Assembly (NCBI GenBank): GCA_964453525.1
Contig: CAYVOV010000016.1
Span: 29,104-93,103, forward strand
Origin: CAYVOV01 sp964453525
GTDB taxonomy: Bacteria > Chloroflexota > Dehalococcoidia > Dehalococcoidales > UBA2162
Direction: 5' to 3'
DNA: 64,000 nt
Below are positions 34,314 through 43,430 of this stretch, piece by piece; positions within the stretch are counted from its first letter, which is position 1, and every line of letters begins with the position of its first letter. Position numbers and translations under genes: made by a program. The notes under the pieces are model-generated. The model did no database searches. It saw only the letters and a program-made list of their open reading frames with translations, and was not told the origin of the DNA.

Positions 34314-34838
34314 GATAGAGATAATCGACACTGATGCAGATAGTATTCATAGTTACGGCTTTTGCGGTTATAAAAGTGCCAGGCAGGAGGGATACAGCCG
34401 CAAGTTTGACTGGTTGAAGCAGCGTTTCCCGGAAGGGATGAAGTTCAAGGTTCTCAATTCGGCAAATGACGGTGCCGTTGGTTTTATCGAATATATTCCC
34501 GGTGAATACGCCTGGCGTGCCGTTGATGCTGCGGGGTATATGATAATACACTGTATCGCCAATCTTTATAAAAAATACCGGGACAAGGGATATGGCGCTC
34601 TTTTGTTGGCTCAGACCAGTGCCCGTATGTAGTCAAGGGTATCAGGGATATAACTGATACTGCCATTAAGAAGTATGGTCTTAAACCGCAGGTCATAGAG
34701 CTCCGGAGTAGCAGGGAGGCGCAGGATGTCCCCTGGCCGTTTGCCAGCTTCGGCTTGGTACTAAACGGGAAGCTGGTTGCTGACCACCCGATAAGCGCCT
34801 GGAGGTTTATGAATATAATGGAAAAAGAGGTGAGTTAG
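34306..34838 (+). pseudogene. Broken GNAT acetyltransferase with YoaP-like C-terminal domain
   Basis: The first 100 codons encode a GNAT N-terminal half up to the acetyl-CoA loop (YRDKGYGALLLA), then the frame ends at 34632. In another frame, from about 34616 to a TAG at 34836-34838, the translation continues DQCPYVVKGI, then KPQVIELRSSREAQ and ASFGLVLNGKLVADHP. That is the thioredoxin-like end of YoaP-type acetyltransferases. The roughly 100-residue middle section is absent. An internal deletion that also changed frame explains the structure. Confidence 0.7.
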
Positions 34839-34839
34839 C

Positions 34840-35454
34840 ATGCTGCCGGAAATGTACGATAAAAACGCTGATATTACTGAGATGGCGGCGGAGGCGCTGG
34901 CGGATGAAGAGCTGCTTTTGGAGATGCTGGATGGGCTGAAGAATAAGAATGAGACGCTCAGATATAATTGCCATAAAGTCCTGATGGCGGTGAGCCGGGA
35001 GCATGGCGAAGTCCTCTATCCTCGGTGGGACTACTTTGTTGAAATGCTTGATAGCAGAAATACCTATCACAAGCTGAGCGCAGTCCAGCTTTTAGCCAGT
35101 CTGGCAGTAGTGGACAAAGATGACAGGTTCGATGAAATCTTCGATAAGTACTATGATCTGCTTGGTGGCAAAGGGACGATACTGACAGCCTATGTAGCAG
35201 TTAATTCGGGGAAAATAGCAAAAGCAAAACCTCACCTCCGGGAGCAAATAACAGATTTGCTGCTGGATATAGACAGAGTTTACCGGGGGAAACAGATTGA
35301 GCTTATCAAGGGTTCCATTATCGAAGCTTTCGGCGAGTATTTCGAAGCAGCGGAAGATAAGGAACGAATCAGGGAGTTTGTCAGGAACCAGTTGAATAGC
35401 GAGAGTCCGAAGACAAGAAAGCAGGCGAAGACATTTATTGATAAATGGGATTAG
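34840..35454 (+). CDS. HEAT-repeat-like helical protein
   Basis: The 204-residue protein is entirely helical and shows the spacing of about five HEAT/ARM-like helix pairs, such as ETLRYNCHKVLMAVSREHG, YHKLSAVQLLASLAVVDKD and a closing SPKTRKQAKTFIDKW. Such proteins act as scaffolds or protein-interaction surfaces. It starts one base after the stop of the broken acetyltransferase gene. Function is unknown. Confidence 0.6.
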   Translation: MLPEMYDKNADITEMAAEALADEELLLEMLDGLKNKNETLRYNCHKVLMAVSREHGEVLYPRWDYFVEMLDSRNTYHKLSAVQLLASLAVVDKDDRFDEIFDKYYDLLGGKGTILTAYVAVNSGKIAKAKPHLREQITDLLLDIDRVYRGKQIELIKGSIIEAFGEYFEAAEDKERIREFVRNQLNSESPKTRKQAKTFIDKWD

Positions 35455-35621
35455 TCCAGTGTCCAGCGAGTTTGACTCTGATAGTTTGAAAAACTTATAA
35501 TATCAGAGTGAAGGCTATCCCCAGGTATTTTCTTAGTATATATTTAGCCGGGTTTAGTTCAGGAAAGCTTTTCGAACCTGTCTTCACGGATATACATTAT
35601 CATTTCCCCAGTTTCTGCTAT

Positions 35622-35652
35622 AAACAACATACCTGCTCCAGGTATGTTGTTT
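35622..35652. promoter_or_regulatory. Perfect 14-bp inverted repeat upstream of the formate dehydrogenase gene
   Basis: AAACAACATACCTG and its exact complement flank a CTC spacer. No T run follows on the + strand, so an operator is as likely as a terminator for the HEAT-like gene. It lies about 150 bases before the formate dehydrogenase start. The rest of 35455-35795 is AT-rich with no other feature seen. Confidence 0.5.
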
Positions 35653-35795
35653 AACTCGTAAGCATCGAAAACCTGGATAATGCGATATTCAAGGTGCATT
35701 TAAGTAATAGTGGATTGGTGAGCGTTAGTTTTTCACAGGAATGATATTAAGGCTAATATATGTCAGGCGTTAAGTGAGGCTTTCAAATCTTAGGA

Positions 35796-38486
35796 TTGGG
35801 AGATAGTGCGTTGGAGGATATTGTTAAATTAACAATCGATGGCGAAGAGATTGAGGCTGAGATGGGACAGATGATACTCGAAGTTGCCGAAGAAAACGGC
35901 TTTTTCATTCCCACCCTTTGCTCTGACCCTGAACTGAAGCCATACGGGGCTTGTCGCCTGTGTATTGTGGAAATCGAGGGAATGAATGGTTTTCCTTCAG
36001 CCTGCACTACACCGGTTGCTGATGGGATGGTGGTGAATACCGATACTCCTGAACTCGATAGGCTTCGTCGGTATACGGTAGCGTTGATCAGGTCAGAACA
36101 TCCCACCGATTGCGATGCCTGCCCCAGGAACCAGAACTGTGATTTGCAGATGATGGAAGCCCTTCTCGGTAAACCTGAGGAGGCTTTCACTACTGTTACC
36201 AAGGAGTTGCCGGTCGATTCCAGCCACCCGTTCTTCAATTATGACCCCAATTACTGCATTCTTTGCGGCAAATGTGTCCGCTCATGCGATGAACTCCGTG
36301 GGGCCGGGACAATTAACTTTAACTTCCGCGGCAGTAAGACAGTCGTCGGTACTGCCTTTGGCAGACCGTGGATAGAATCGGGCTGTCAATCCTGCGGCGA
36401 ATGTGTTGACCACTGTCCTGTTTATGCTCTGTCCCCCAAAGAGACCAGAAAGCCAACCCGGGAAGTAGATACTGTCTGTCCCTACTGCGGGGTCGGTTGC
36501 GGAATTCATCTGGGTATCCGCCGTGATGAGGTAGTCAGCGCTCGCGGCAGAAAAGAGGGCACTGTTAATAATGGCAGGTTGTGTGTCAAGGGCCGATTCT
36601 GTATTCCTGAATTCATACATCACTCTGATCGGCTGACTGACCCGCTGATAAAGCGTAACGGTAATTTTGAAGAAGCAACCTGGGATGAGGCGGTTGACCT
36701 GGTTGCCGGTAAGCTGGCCGGTTATAAAGCTGATGAAATAGCGATAGTTTCCTCAGCCAAGTGCGCAAACGAAGATAATTATATTGCCCAGAAATTCGCT
36801 CGGGCGGTGCTGAATACCAACAATATTGACCACTGTGCCCGCCTTTGCCATTCTCCCACCGAAGACGGTCTAGCCGCAGTATTCGGTAGCGGAACAATGA
36901 CCAACTCTATCGATGAGATTAGCGATGCTACGTGCGTTCTTGCCATCGGTACTAACACCACCGACACTCATCCGATAATTGGACTCAAAGTAATGGAAGC
37001 GGTACGTAAGGGGGCAAAGCTCATCATTGTCAATCCTCGCAAGATCAATCTGGTACGCTTTGCCGATATGTGGTTACGGAATAAACCCGGTAGCGATGTT
37101 GCTCTGCTGATGGGAATGATGCGGGTGATTGTGGACGAGGGCTTGCTTGATGAGGCCTTCATAGATGAACGCTGTGAGAATTTCGACGCTTTCAAGGACT
37201 CACTGAATGCCTTCGACCTTGATACTGTAGAGGAAATCACCGGGGTAGCTGGTGAAAAGATAGCCGAGGCTGCCCGTATTTATGCCACTAACGGGCCCTC
37301 GTCTATTCTATACGGGACGGGTATCACTCAGAGCTCTCATGGTACTGATAATGTTATGGCTATCGCCAACCTGGCGATGCTTACTGGAAATATTGGTAAA
37401 CCGTCGACAGGCGTAAATCCCCTGTCGGGTCAGAACAATGTCCAGGGCGCCTGTGATATGGGTGCCCTGCCTGACGTATATCCCGGCTATCAGTCGGTAG
37501 AGGATGAAACAATCAGGAAGAAATTTGAGGAAGCCTGGGGTGCCGCTCTCAGTCCTGTTCCGGGTCTGACTCTGACCGAGATATTTGATGCCGCCGGTAA
37601 AAAGGAGATAAAAGCGTTATATCTAATAGGCGAAAATCCGGTACTCAGCGACCCGGATACCAATCATATCAAGGAGTCACTTGAGTCTCTGGATTTCTTT
37701 GTAGTTCAGGATATATTCCTTTCTGAGACAGCTCAACTGGCTGATGTGATACTGCCCTCGGCAAGTTTTGCCGAAAGGGATGGTACGTTTACCAATACCG
37801 AGCGGAGAGTACAGCGGATTAGAAAGGCGATTGATCCGGCGGGTAACTCCAAACCTGATTGGTGGATTACCTGCCAGATAGCCCGGAAAATGGGCGCCAG
37901 TGGCTTTGAGTTTGAAACTCCGTCTAAGGTTATGGATGAAATTGCCAGCCTCACTCCGAGTTATGGAGGTATTTCATATAGCCGTATTGAGGGCGCTGGT
38001 TTACAGTGGCCCTGTCCCACTCCTGAACATCCGGGGACACCGATTCTCCATACCGGGCAATTCATTCGAGGCAAGGGTAAATTTATACCTCTGGAGTACA
38101 AGCTGTCCATGGAGCTTCCTGATGGTGATTATCCGCTAGTTCTTACCACAGGTCGGAGTCTGTTTCATTTTCACACCGGCACTCTAACCCGTAAAGTGAG
38201 CGGGTTGAATATATTTAAAGGCGAAGAGCTGGTCGAGATTAATCCTGAGGATACCATGACTCTTGGTATTGCCGATGGCGACATGGTGAAAGTTATATCT
38301 CGACGTGGAGAAGTGGTGGCTAAAGCTCTGGTAACTGATGCTTCGGCGCCAGGCACTGTCTTCATGACTTTCCACTTTGTTGAGTCACCTACCAATACGT
38401 TGACCAATCCCAGTCTTGATCCTGTAGCTAAAACTCCTGAATTTAAAATCAGTGCTGTCAGGGTAGAAAAAGTGGTCTCTAAATAG
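35796..38486 (+). CDS. fdhA: Formate dehydrogenase alpha subunit with NuoG-like Fe-S head
   Basis: The 896-residue protein has a NuoG-like N-terminus: a [2Fe-2S] motif CRLCIVEIEG, the His-Cys cluster HPTDCDACPRNQNCDLQ, and two [4Fe-4S] motifs CILCGKCVRSC and CQSCGECVDHCP. A molybdopterin domain of the FdhF type follows, with CPYCGVGCG and the active-site RLCHSP near residue 350, a Cys rather than selenocysteine ligand. It should oxidise formate or reduce CO2 in the cytoplasm, passing electrons to an NuoEF-type partner, which is not adjacent. A TTG at 35811 preceded by GGGAGA is a better supported start than the TTG at 35796. Confidence 0.88.
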   Translation: MGDSALEDIVKLTIDGEEIEAEMGQMILEVAEENGFFIPTLCSDPELKPYGACRLCIVEIEGMNGFPSACTTPVADGMVVNTDTPELDRLRRYTVALIRSEHPTDCDACPRNQNCDLQMMEALLGKPEEAFTTVTKELPVDSSHPFFNYDPNYCILCGKCVRSCDELRGAGTINFNFRGSKTVVGTAFGRPWIESGCQSCGECVDHCPVYALSPKETRKPTREVDTVCPYCGVGCGIHLGIRRDEVVSARGRKEGTVNNGRLCVKGRFCIPEFIHHSDRLTDPLIKRNGNFEEATWDEAVDLVAGKLAGYKADEIAIVSSAKCANEDNYIAQKFARAVLNTNNIDHCARLCHSPTEDGLAAVFGSGTMTNSIDEISDATCVLAIGTNTTDTHPIIGLKVMEAVRKGAKLIIVNPRKINLVRFADMWLRNKPGSDVALLMGMMRVIVDEGLLDEAFIDERCENFDAFKDSLNAFDLDTVEEITGVAGEKIAEAARIYATNGPSSILYGTGITQSSHGTDNVMAIANLAMLTGNIGKPSTGVNPLSGQNNVQGACDMGALPDVYPGYQSVEDETIRKKFEEAWGAALSPVPGLTLTEIFDAAGKKEIKALYLIGENPVLSDPDTNHIKESLESLDFFVVQDIFLSETAQLADVILPSASFAERDGTFTNTERRVQRIRKAIDPAGNSKPDWWITCQIARKMGASGFEFETPSKVMDEIASLTPSYGGISYSRIEGAGLQWPCPTPEHPGTPILHTGQFIRGKGKFIPLEYKLSMELPDGDYPLVLTTGRSLFHFHTGTLTRKVSGLNIFKGEELVEINPEDTMTLGIADGDMVKVISRRGEVVAKALVTDASAPGTVFMTFHFVESPTNTLTNPSLDPVAKTPEFKISAVRVEKVVSK

Positions 38487-38500
38487 CCGAAATAATATGA

Positions 38501-38550
38501 GGGGAATGACATTTCTGCTTGCTTCAGACAGTACCGTCATTCCCCTTTTT
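38501..38550 (+). terminator. Intrinsic terminator after fdhA
   Basis: GGGGAATGAC and GTCATTCCCC pair across a 25-base loop and are followed by five T. It begins 14 bases after the fdhA stop. Confidence 0.65.
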
Positions 38551-38595
38551 ACTGCATAAATATTACGCGAACACTAATAGCTTAACTGCATATTC

Positions 38596-39099
38596 TTAGA
38601 GGTCTTTCCAGTCTCCTACTTGGCCTATTTTCTCTGCGCTCTCGTAAACCACGCATTTCAGCGTACACTCGCCTTTTTCGACGTCAATATTCTCTATCGA
38701 AGCATTATAAACCATCTCAAAGTTCAGGATTTCCAGAATCCTGTTAAGTATCATATTGGCGATAGGGCACATATAGGGTTCCACGCCACCTTCGCTCTTG
38801 GCTCCGTATTTAAGCTTGGCTTCCATCGGCAGATGTATGCAGTTCATCAACTTTAAAACCAGAAGGATGCCCTCTCCACCCCTGGAGTAAGTGATGTCCT
38901 CAACAAGACCACCTGCCTTGATTTCTTTAATGCAGCTATCTACTACTTCCTCGACTGTTTTTCCTTCTATTTTCTTTGATTTGAGAAAATCCGTGCCCAC
39001 ATATTCTACCTTCGGATGGGTCATACCTGATAGTTCGTGGTAGAAAATTTCTTCAAACCGGACCAGCAAATCATTGAAATAGGCAACTTTATCATCCAT
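38596..39099 (-). CDS. Hypothetical protein
   Basis: The 167-residue product is a soluble alpha/beta protein without a motif I recognise. It contains scattered cysteines (MNCIHLP, PYMCPIAN, CTLKCVVYE), and the PYMCPIANMILNRILE segment suggests a helical ligand-binding pocket. It starts immediately next to the nitroreductase stop and has its own GGAG ribosome binding site, so the two are cotranscribed. A regulatory or small-molecule-binding role would be a guess. Confidence 0.55.
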   Translation of the reverse strand: MDDKVAYFNDLLVRFEEIFYHELSGMTHPKVEYVGTDFLKSKKIEGKTVEEVVDSCIKEIKAGGLVEDITYSRGGEGILLVLKLMNCIHLPMEAKLKYGAKSEGGVEPYMCPIANMILNRILEILNFEMVYNASIENIDVEKGECTLKCVVYESAEKIGQVGDWKDL

Positions 39100-39759
39100 T
39101 TAGGGTCTCTCCTTCCTACCGAATTCTTCCCAGTAAACAATATCCTCGAACTCTTTCTTCTCCCTGACCTTAGGACTTTCTGCTGGCCAGCCTATAGAGA
39201 CGGTGGCTATCAGCTTATACTCTCCCATCCCCGTAGGTACTTTCAATAGTTCTTTCATTCTTTTTACCAGCGAAGGATATACAGACGGACCGTGTACCCA
39301 GCAGGCACCCAGACCAAGAGAATGTGCCTCTAAGAGCAGACTCATTATGGCGCAGGATAAATCGTACGGAGTATCAAACATATCGCGAAGTTCACCTACT
39401 ACGACAATTACCACCGGGGCGTTACCAGCAAATTCTGAGGCTTGACCGGTGTATAATGTCCTGAAGAGCCTCGCTTTCGTTTCCGGGTTTTTAACATTGG
39501 CATATTTTTTCTGCCAGTAATCTGACAGGCTGTATTCTGCGGTAATACGTCCGCCTGTCCCTAACTTGGCTATCTCGGCAATCTTGGCCTTAGTTTCGGG
39601 GTTTCTGACGACGATTAATCTCCACGGTTGCTCATTTTCACCGCTTGGTGCCCATCTAGCTGCTTCGATTAATTTATCAATCACCTCATCCGGCACAGGC
39701 TCATCGGTAAACCTCCTGATGCTTCTCCTACTTGAAATTAGGTCAATAATATCAGCCAT
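39100..39759 (-). CDS. Nitroreductase-family flavoprotein
   Basis: The 219-residue protein has the family's FMN-contact N-terminus SSRRSIRRFTDEPVP and the downstream APSGENEQPWRLIVV, with the GLGACWVHG stretch near residue 150. Members are FMN-dependent NAD(P)H oxidoreductases acting on nitro compounds, quinones, enones or dehalogenation substrates. The substrate here is unknown. The hypothetical gene at 38596 follows without a gap. A 230-base spacer with no feature separates it from the amidohydrolase. Confidence 0.85.
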   Translation of the reverse strand: MADIIDLISSRRSIRRFTDEPVPDEVIDKLIEAARWAPSGENEQPWRLIVVRNPETKAKIAEIAKLGTGGRITAEYSLSDYWQKKYANVKNPETKARLFRTLYTGQASEFAGNAPVVIVVVGELRDMFDTPYDLSCAIMSLLLEAHSLGLGACWVHGPSVYPSLVKRMKELLKVPTGMGEYKLIATVSIGWPAESPKVREKKEFEDIVYWEEFGRKERP

Positions 39760-39989
39760 ATTTTTTCTCTCCCTAATTTTACTTTAACTCGGTCTTCTCT
39801 CTGTAATCTGTATTATCAGGTAAACAATTTAGTCAGAAGATGACCAAATACTACCTACTCCTCGATCACCCTTAAGGGTAATTTATATTATCCCTTGCCA
39901 TTTTGCGCAAGATTCCACGGTTTAGAGGACTAATGCTTTGCCTGGTTGTTATTACATCAAGAATGTCTCCCACTTTGTTTATCCCCTTT

Positions 39990-40916
39990 TCATTTGGTTT
40001 CAAAGACTGCCTCTGCAGCCTTTCCTAGTACAATGTCTATCTCCTCGGTACTGAACTCTATATCTGTTTTCGGCTCCTTGATTGCCTTCACCCACTCAGC
40101 TTCGGGAGTCAATACATTCGGATTGGGGAAACCACTTCCAAACATTACCTTCTCAGGACCGCAAGCATCTATAGCATCCCGCAGCCATTGATAAAACTTA
40201 TCAGGTTGCAAGCGCCAAAAGCCTTGGTACTCTGAAAAGTCCATATGGACGTTAGGTATTATAGCAGCTTCTATGACTTCTCTCCTATATATTCTTGTAC
40301 CAGCGTGTCCTATCACTACCTTGAGCTCGGGGTATCTGAGGGCTGCATTGGCGATCCTTACCGGATGATTATAGTCCCAGTGAGCTATTTCCTTCCCAGA
40401 ATGGATAACCATAGGCACTCCCCAGTCAATACATTTTTCATAGATGGGGAAACAAACCGGATCATCTGGGCGAAATCCCGAAGGCGGCATGAAGTAGAAC
40501 CCCTTCATTCCCCAATCTTCAATGGCCTCCTTGGCAAGGTCAAGAGCATCCCCTCGTCTGGGATCAAGAGCACACAACGGTATGAACCGACCCTTATGCT
40601 TCTTCGCCGCATCGGCATGGGCCTTATTCTGCTCTCTTACGGGAATTCTTGGGGGTCCGGTTATAGCCTCCCAATCCACAGGGAAAATAACGCCTTTGTC
40701 AACCCCTGCTTTGTCCATCATTTCAATCACATGATCGCCCTCAGGGTCAACCACTGGCGGCTCCATAGCCATCAACATATCCTTAAAGTCATCAGGGGTC
40801 TTGTTTGTTTTATGCACCCGATTATACTCGGTAATGTACATCTTCCATACAAAGCGTAAATACTTACCCCTTACCCAACCAGTCCCACTAAGGTGCATGT
40901 GAGCATCAATTATCAT
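39990..40916 (-). CDS. Amidohydrolase_2 (ACMSD-like) family protein
   Basis: The 308-residue protein starts with the metal motif DAHMH and has the later histidines VIHSGKE and VIGHAGT of this TIM-barrel family. The position normally occupied by the metal-binding Asp in GSDxP reads FGSGFP, so that Asp is missing. Family members hydrolyse or decarboxylate carboxylated rings and lactones. With the Asp absent, activity is uncertain. The ATG follows AAGGGGAG. It stands alone between the nitroreductase and the divergent acyl-CoA dehydrogenase operon. Confidence 0.8.
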   Translation of the reverse strand: MIIDAHMHLSGTGWVRGKYLRFVWKMYITEYNRVHKTNKTPDDFKDMLMAMEPPVVDPEGDHVIEMMDKAGVDKGVIFPVDWEAITGPPRIPVREQNKAHADAAKKHKGRFIPLCALDPRRGDALDLAKEAIEDWGMKGFYFMPPSGFRPDDPVCFPIYEKCIDWGVPMVIHSGKEIAHWDYNHPVRIANAALRYPELKVVIGHAGTRIYRREVIEAAIIPNVHMDFSEYQGFWRLQPDKFYQWLRDAIDACGPEKVMFGSGFPNPNVLTPEAEWVKAIKEPKTDIEFSTEEIDIVLGKAAEAVFETK

Positions 40917-41028
40917 AGACTCTCCCCTTCTTTCTCTTTAAATTTTTTTGGAAATCGGAACCCTGCAAAGAAACCACCCTTAATATATCTATCTGTTCAG
41001 GGTTTGTCAAACTGCCTGCAGTTGGATG

Positions 41029-41058
41029 TTGACAGGGCAATAATGGCTGTGCCAGAAT
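41029..41058 (+). promoter_or_regulatory. Possible promoter for the acyl-CoA dehydrogenase-ETF operon
   Basis: TTGACA at 41029 and CAGAAT at 41053 are 18 bases apart. The leader to the ATG at 41317 would be about 250 bases; nothing else recognisable lies in 40917-41316. Confidence 0.35.
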
Positions 41059-41316
41059 AGTTTGGCTAAGAACCGGTATACACACTGTATTTTATCACAA
41101 AATGCCGTTTACTGGCAGAGGGGAGAGGTGGCAGTGGGGGTTAGCGTTACGTGCTGGCATTGAGTACGTAACGTTTCACTTTAGTCTAATTGACGATGAG
41201 TTCAGGGAACAGGAGTGTCCGGCAGCTTTTAAAGTGGTATTATTTATTAACAGAAAATTATTGAATATCCTTATATTCGAGGCTGATGCGAGGATATTCA
41301 GATAGGAGGTCAAAAA

Positions 41317-42543
41317 ATGCCGTTTGAATTGACTCCGGCGGAGGAAATGTCACGAAAAATAGTGCGCGAGTATTGCGAGAAATACATTATTCCTCGTCGT
41401 AAAGAGCTTATGACAGATGACCGGGAGATGTGGGACGAGGAAGCCAGGCGGCAAACGAGAGCGGGTCTTCATCTCCATATCGTTCCTCGCGAGGAAGGCG
41501 GCACCGGTATAGGATATGTTGCCAGCTGTATAACTATTGAAGAACTTTGCGCTGCCTGGCCGGACCTTGCCTTCGCCATTTACGGAGAATTTGCTTACTA
41601 TTTCGCCAAAGCTACTGGTGGAGAAGTAGCGAAAAAATATATGCCGGGAATCATTAAAGGCGATATCCTGGCCACTCCGGCTATCACGGAGCCCAGCGGA
41701 GGGTCCGACATGCTGGGTCTTCAGGGTACCGCCAAGAAAGTGGACGGCGGCTGGGTGCTGAATGGGAGGAAATGTTTCCAGAGCGAGGGTCACTACTGTG
41801 ACTTTGTGATGACACTGTTTAAGACCGGTGACCCCAATGACCCGAAGACCCCCGGAGCACGGTCGCTTACGGCGTTTATTGTTGATAGAGAAATGGATGG
41901 TTTCCGTGTCAGCAGGCTGGAGAATACACTGGGCAGGAAGGGTGACCTGACGGAGTTTGTATTCGATAATGTCTTCGTTCCTGATAGTTTTGTTGTTGGC
42001 GGAGAACACGGTATAGGACGTGGACTGGCTCCGGTTTTCAGTGCTGTCGGTGACGTAGGACGTATGACTATATGCGGGATGCTGAACGGTATCACGCTCG
42101 GTAGCTACCGCACTGCTGTCCGGTATGCAAGGGAAAGGAAACTCTACGGGCGCCCTATTTCCGAACTACAGATGATTCAGGCACGTATTGCCCAGATGAC
42201 TGTTGACCTTGAAGCTTCCCGTGCTCTTACTTACCGCGCCGCCTGGCTGCGGACGCGCGGAATAAGGTGTGATGCGGAACAGGCAACCGCCAAGAACTTC
42301 GCCGAGAAGGCTGCTGTCAGGTGCGCCGAACATTGTGTAAAAATCCACGGCGGGTATGGCGTGGTGGAGGACTATATGCCCCATCACTATTACAGGCATG
42401 CTCCTATGAGGTTCGGCGCCGGAGGTACCGAGGAATCGCTGAGTATCATGATTGCTAATGCTGCATTGCGCAATGATGCCAATCCCGACCTGAGCAGCAG
42501 GTCGATGGAGCAGGCCGGCTGGTGGGGGCAACTGGACTGGTAA
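41317..42543 (+). CDS. Acyl-CoA dehydrogenase, unusual active site
   Basis: The 408-residue protein carries the usual substrate and flavin segments (TPAITEPSGGSDMLGLQG, YARERKLYGRPISELQMIQ, IHGGYGVVEDY). The stretch corresponding to the catalytic EGTSE reads GAGGTEES, placing Gly where the base normally lies. The ATG follows AGGAGG. EtfB and EtfA follow directly, so this enzyme has a dedicated electron acceptor. A ring-CoA or dicarboxyl-CoA substrate is possible in this genome context but unproven. Confidence 0.85.
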   Translation: MPFELTPAEEMSRKIVREYCEKYIIPRRKELMTDDREMWDEEARRQTRAGLHLHIVPREEGGTGIGYVASCITIEELCAAWPDLAFAIYGEFAYYFAKATGGEVAKKYMPGIIKGDILATPAITEPSGGSDMLGLQGTAKKVDGGWVLNGRKCFQSEGHYCDFVMTLFKTGDPNDPKTPGARSLTAFIVDREMDGFRVSRLENTLGRKGDLTEFVFDNVFVPDSFVVGGEHGIGRGLAPVFSAVGDVGRMTICGMLNGITLGSYRTAVRYARERKLYGRPISELQMIQARIAQMTVDLEASRALTYRAAWLRTRGIRCDAEQATAKNFAEKAAVRCAEHCVKIHGGYGVVEDYMPHHYYRHAPMRFGAGGTEESLSIMIANAALRNDANPDLSSRSMEQAGWWGQLDW

Positions 42544-42586
42544 AACTCTGCCTGACGGCAGATAAATCATAATCTAGGAGCTTTAA

Positions 42587-43402
42587 ATGATGGAACCATT
42601 GAATATAGTAGTTTGCATAAAGCCCGTCCCCGATTCCAGGTACTGGGATAGACTCAGTCTTGACCCAACAACGAAGGTGCTCCGCCGCGAGGGGATTCCA
42701 ATCGTAATAAGCCCACTCGATAGGAACGCTATTGAGGAGGCGCTGCGGATAAAGGAGGCGATGGGAGGTAAGGTTACTGTCATAAGTATGGGACCGCCGA
42801 ATACCGTAGAAATCCTTGCCTGGGCATATGCCCTGGGCGTTGATGATGCTGTGCTTCTTACTGACAGGGCTTTCGCCGGAGCCGATACGCTGGCCACCGC
42901 CAGTGCCCTGGCAAGCGGCATTAAGAAGATTGGTGACTATGACATCATTCTCCTTGGAAACGAGAGTCTGGACGGGAGCACCGGTCAGGTGGGACCGCAG
43001 GTGGCTGAATTCCTTGGTATTCCTCATGTAACAGGCGTGGAGAAGATTGATTTTATTGTTGATGGCAGGCTGCGGGTGAGAAGTAAGATAGAATTCGGTT
43101 ATATGGTCGTTGAGACCGGATTGCCGGTTGCCCTGGCGGTAACAAAGGAAATAAACGAGCCGCGCGTTCCGCCCGTCTTCGGCGCTCTCTGGGCTACCGA
43201 GAAAGAGGCTAAACAGTGGACCGCCGACGATGTGGGAGTGGATAAATCGACCATAGGCCTTGATGGCTCACCCACCTACGTACCGGAAGTAGCCAATATT
43301 GAAGTGCAACGCCGCGGCGAGGTCCTCAAGGGAGAACCGGCCGAGATTGCCCGGCAGCTGTTTGAGAAATTACGCACTGACGGAGTACTTCCGGAGGCTT
43401 AG
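42587..43402 (+). CDS. etfB: Electron transfer flavoprotein beta subunit
   Basis: The 271-residue protein has the EtfB pattern VVCIKPVPDSR at the N-terminus, the AMP-binding region DTLATASALASGIKK and the ETF signature around GNESLDGSTGQVGPQVAEFLGIPHVT. It forms a heterodimer with EtfA and accepts electrons from the acyl-CoA dehydrogenase encoded just upstream. There are 43 bases between that stop and this ATG. Whether the pair is bifurcating cannot be judged from what I see. Confidence 0.92.
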   Translation: MMEPLNIVVCIKPVPDSRYWDRLSLDPTTKVLRREGIPIVISPLDRNAIEEALRIKEAMGGKVTVISMGPPNTVEILAWAYALGVDDAVLLTDRAFAGADTLATASALASGIKKIGDYDIILLGNESLDGSTGQVGPQVAEFLGIPHVTGVEKIDFIVDGRLRVRSKIEFGYMVVETGLPVALAVTKEINEPRVPPVFGALWATEKEAKQWTADDVGVDKSTIGLDGSPTYVPEVANIEVQRRGEVLKGEPAEIARQLFEKLRTDGVLPEA

Positions 43403-43430
43403 GTATATCGCGGGAAGGAGAAAGCAGTAA

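Noticed and set aside
41102..41305. 67-codon open frame before the acyl-CoA dehydrogenase gene
   Set aside because: It has no ribosome binding site and no protein-like pattern, and it lies in the probable leader of the operon.
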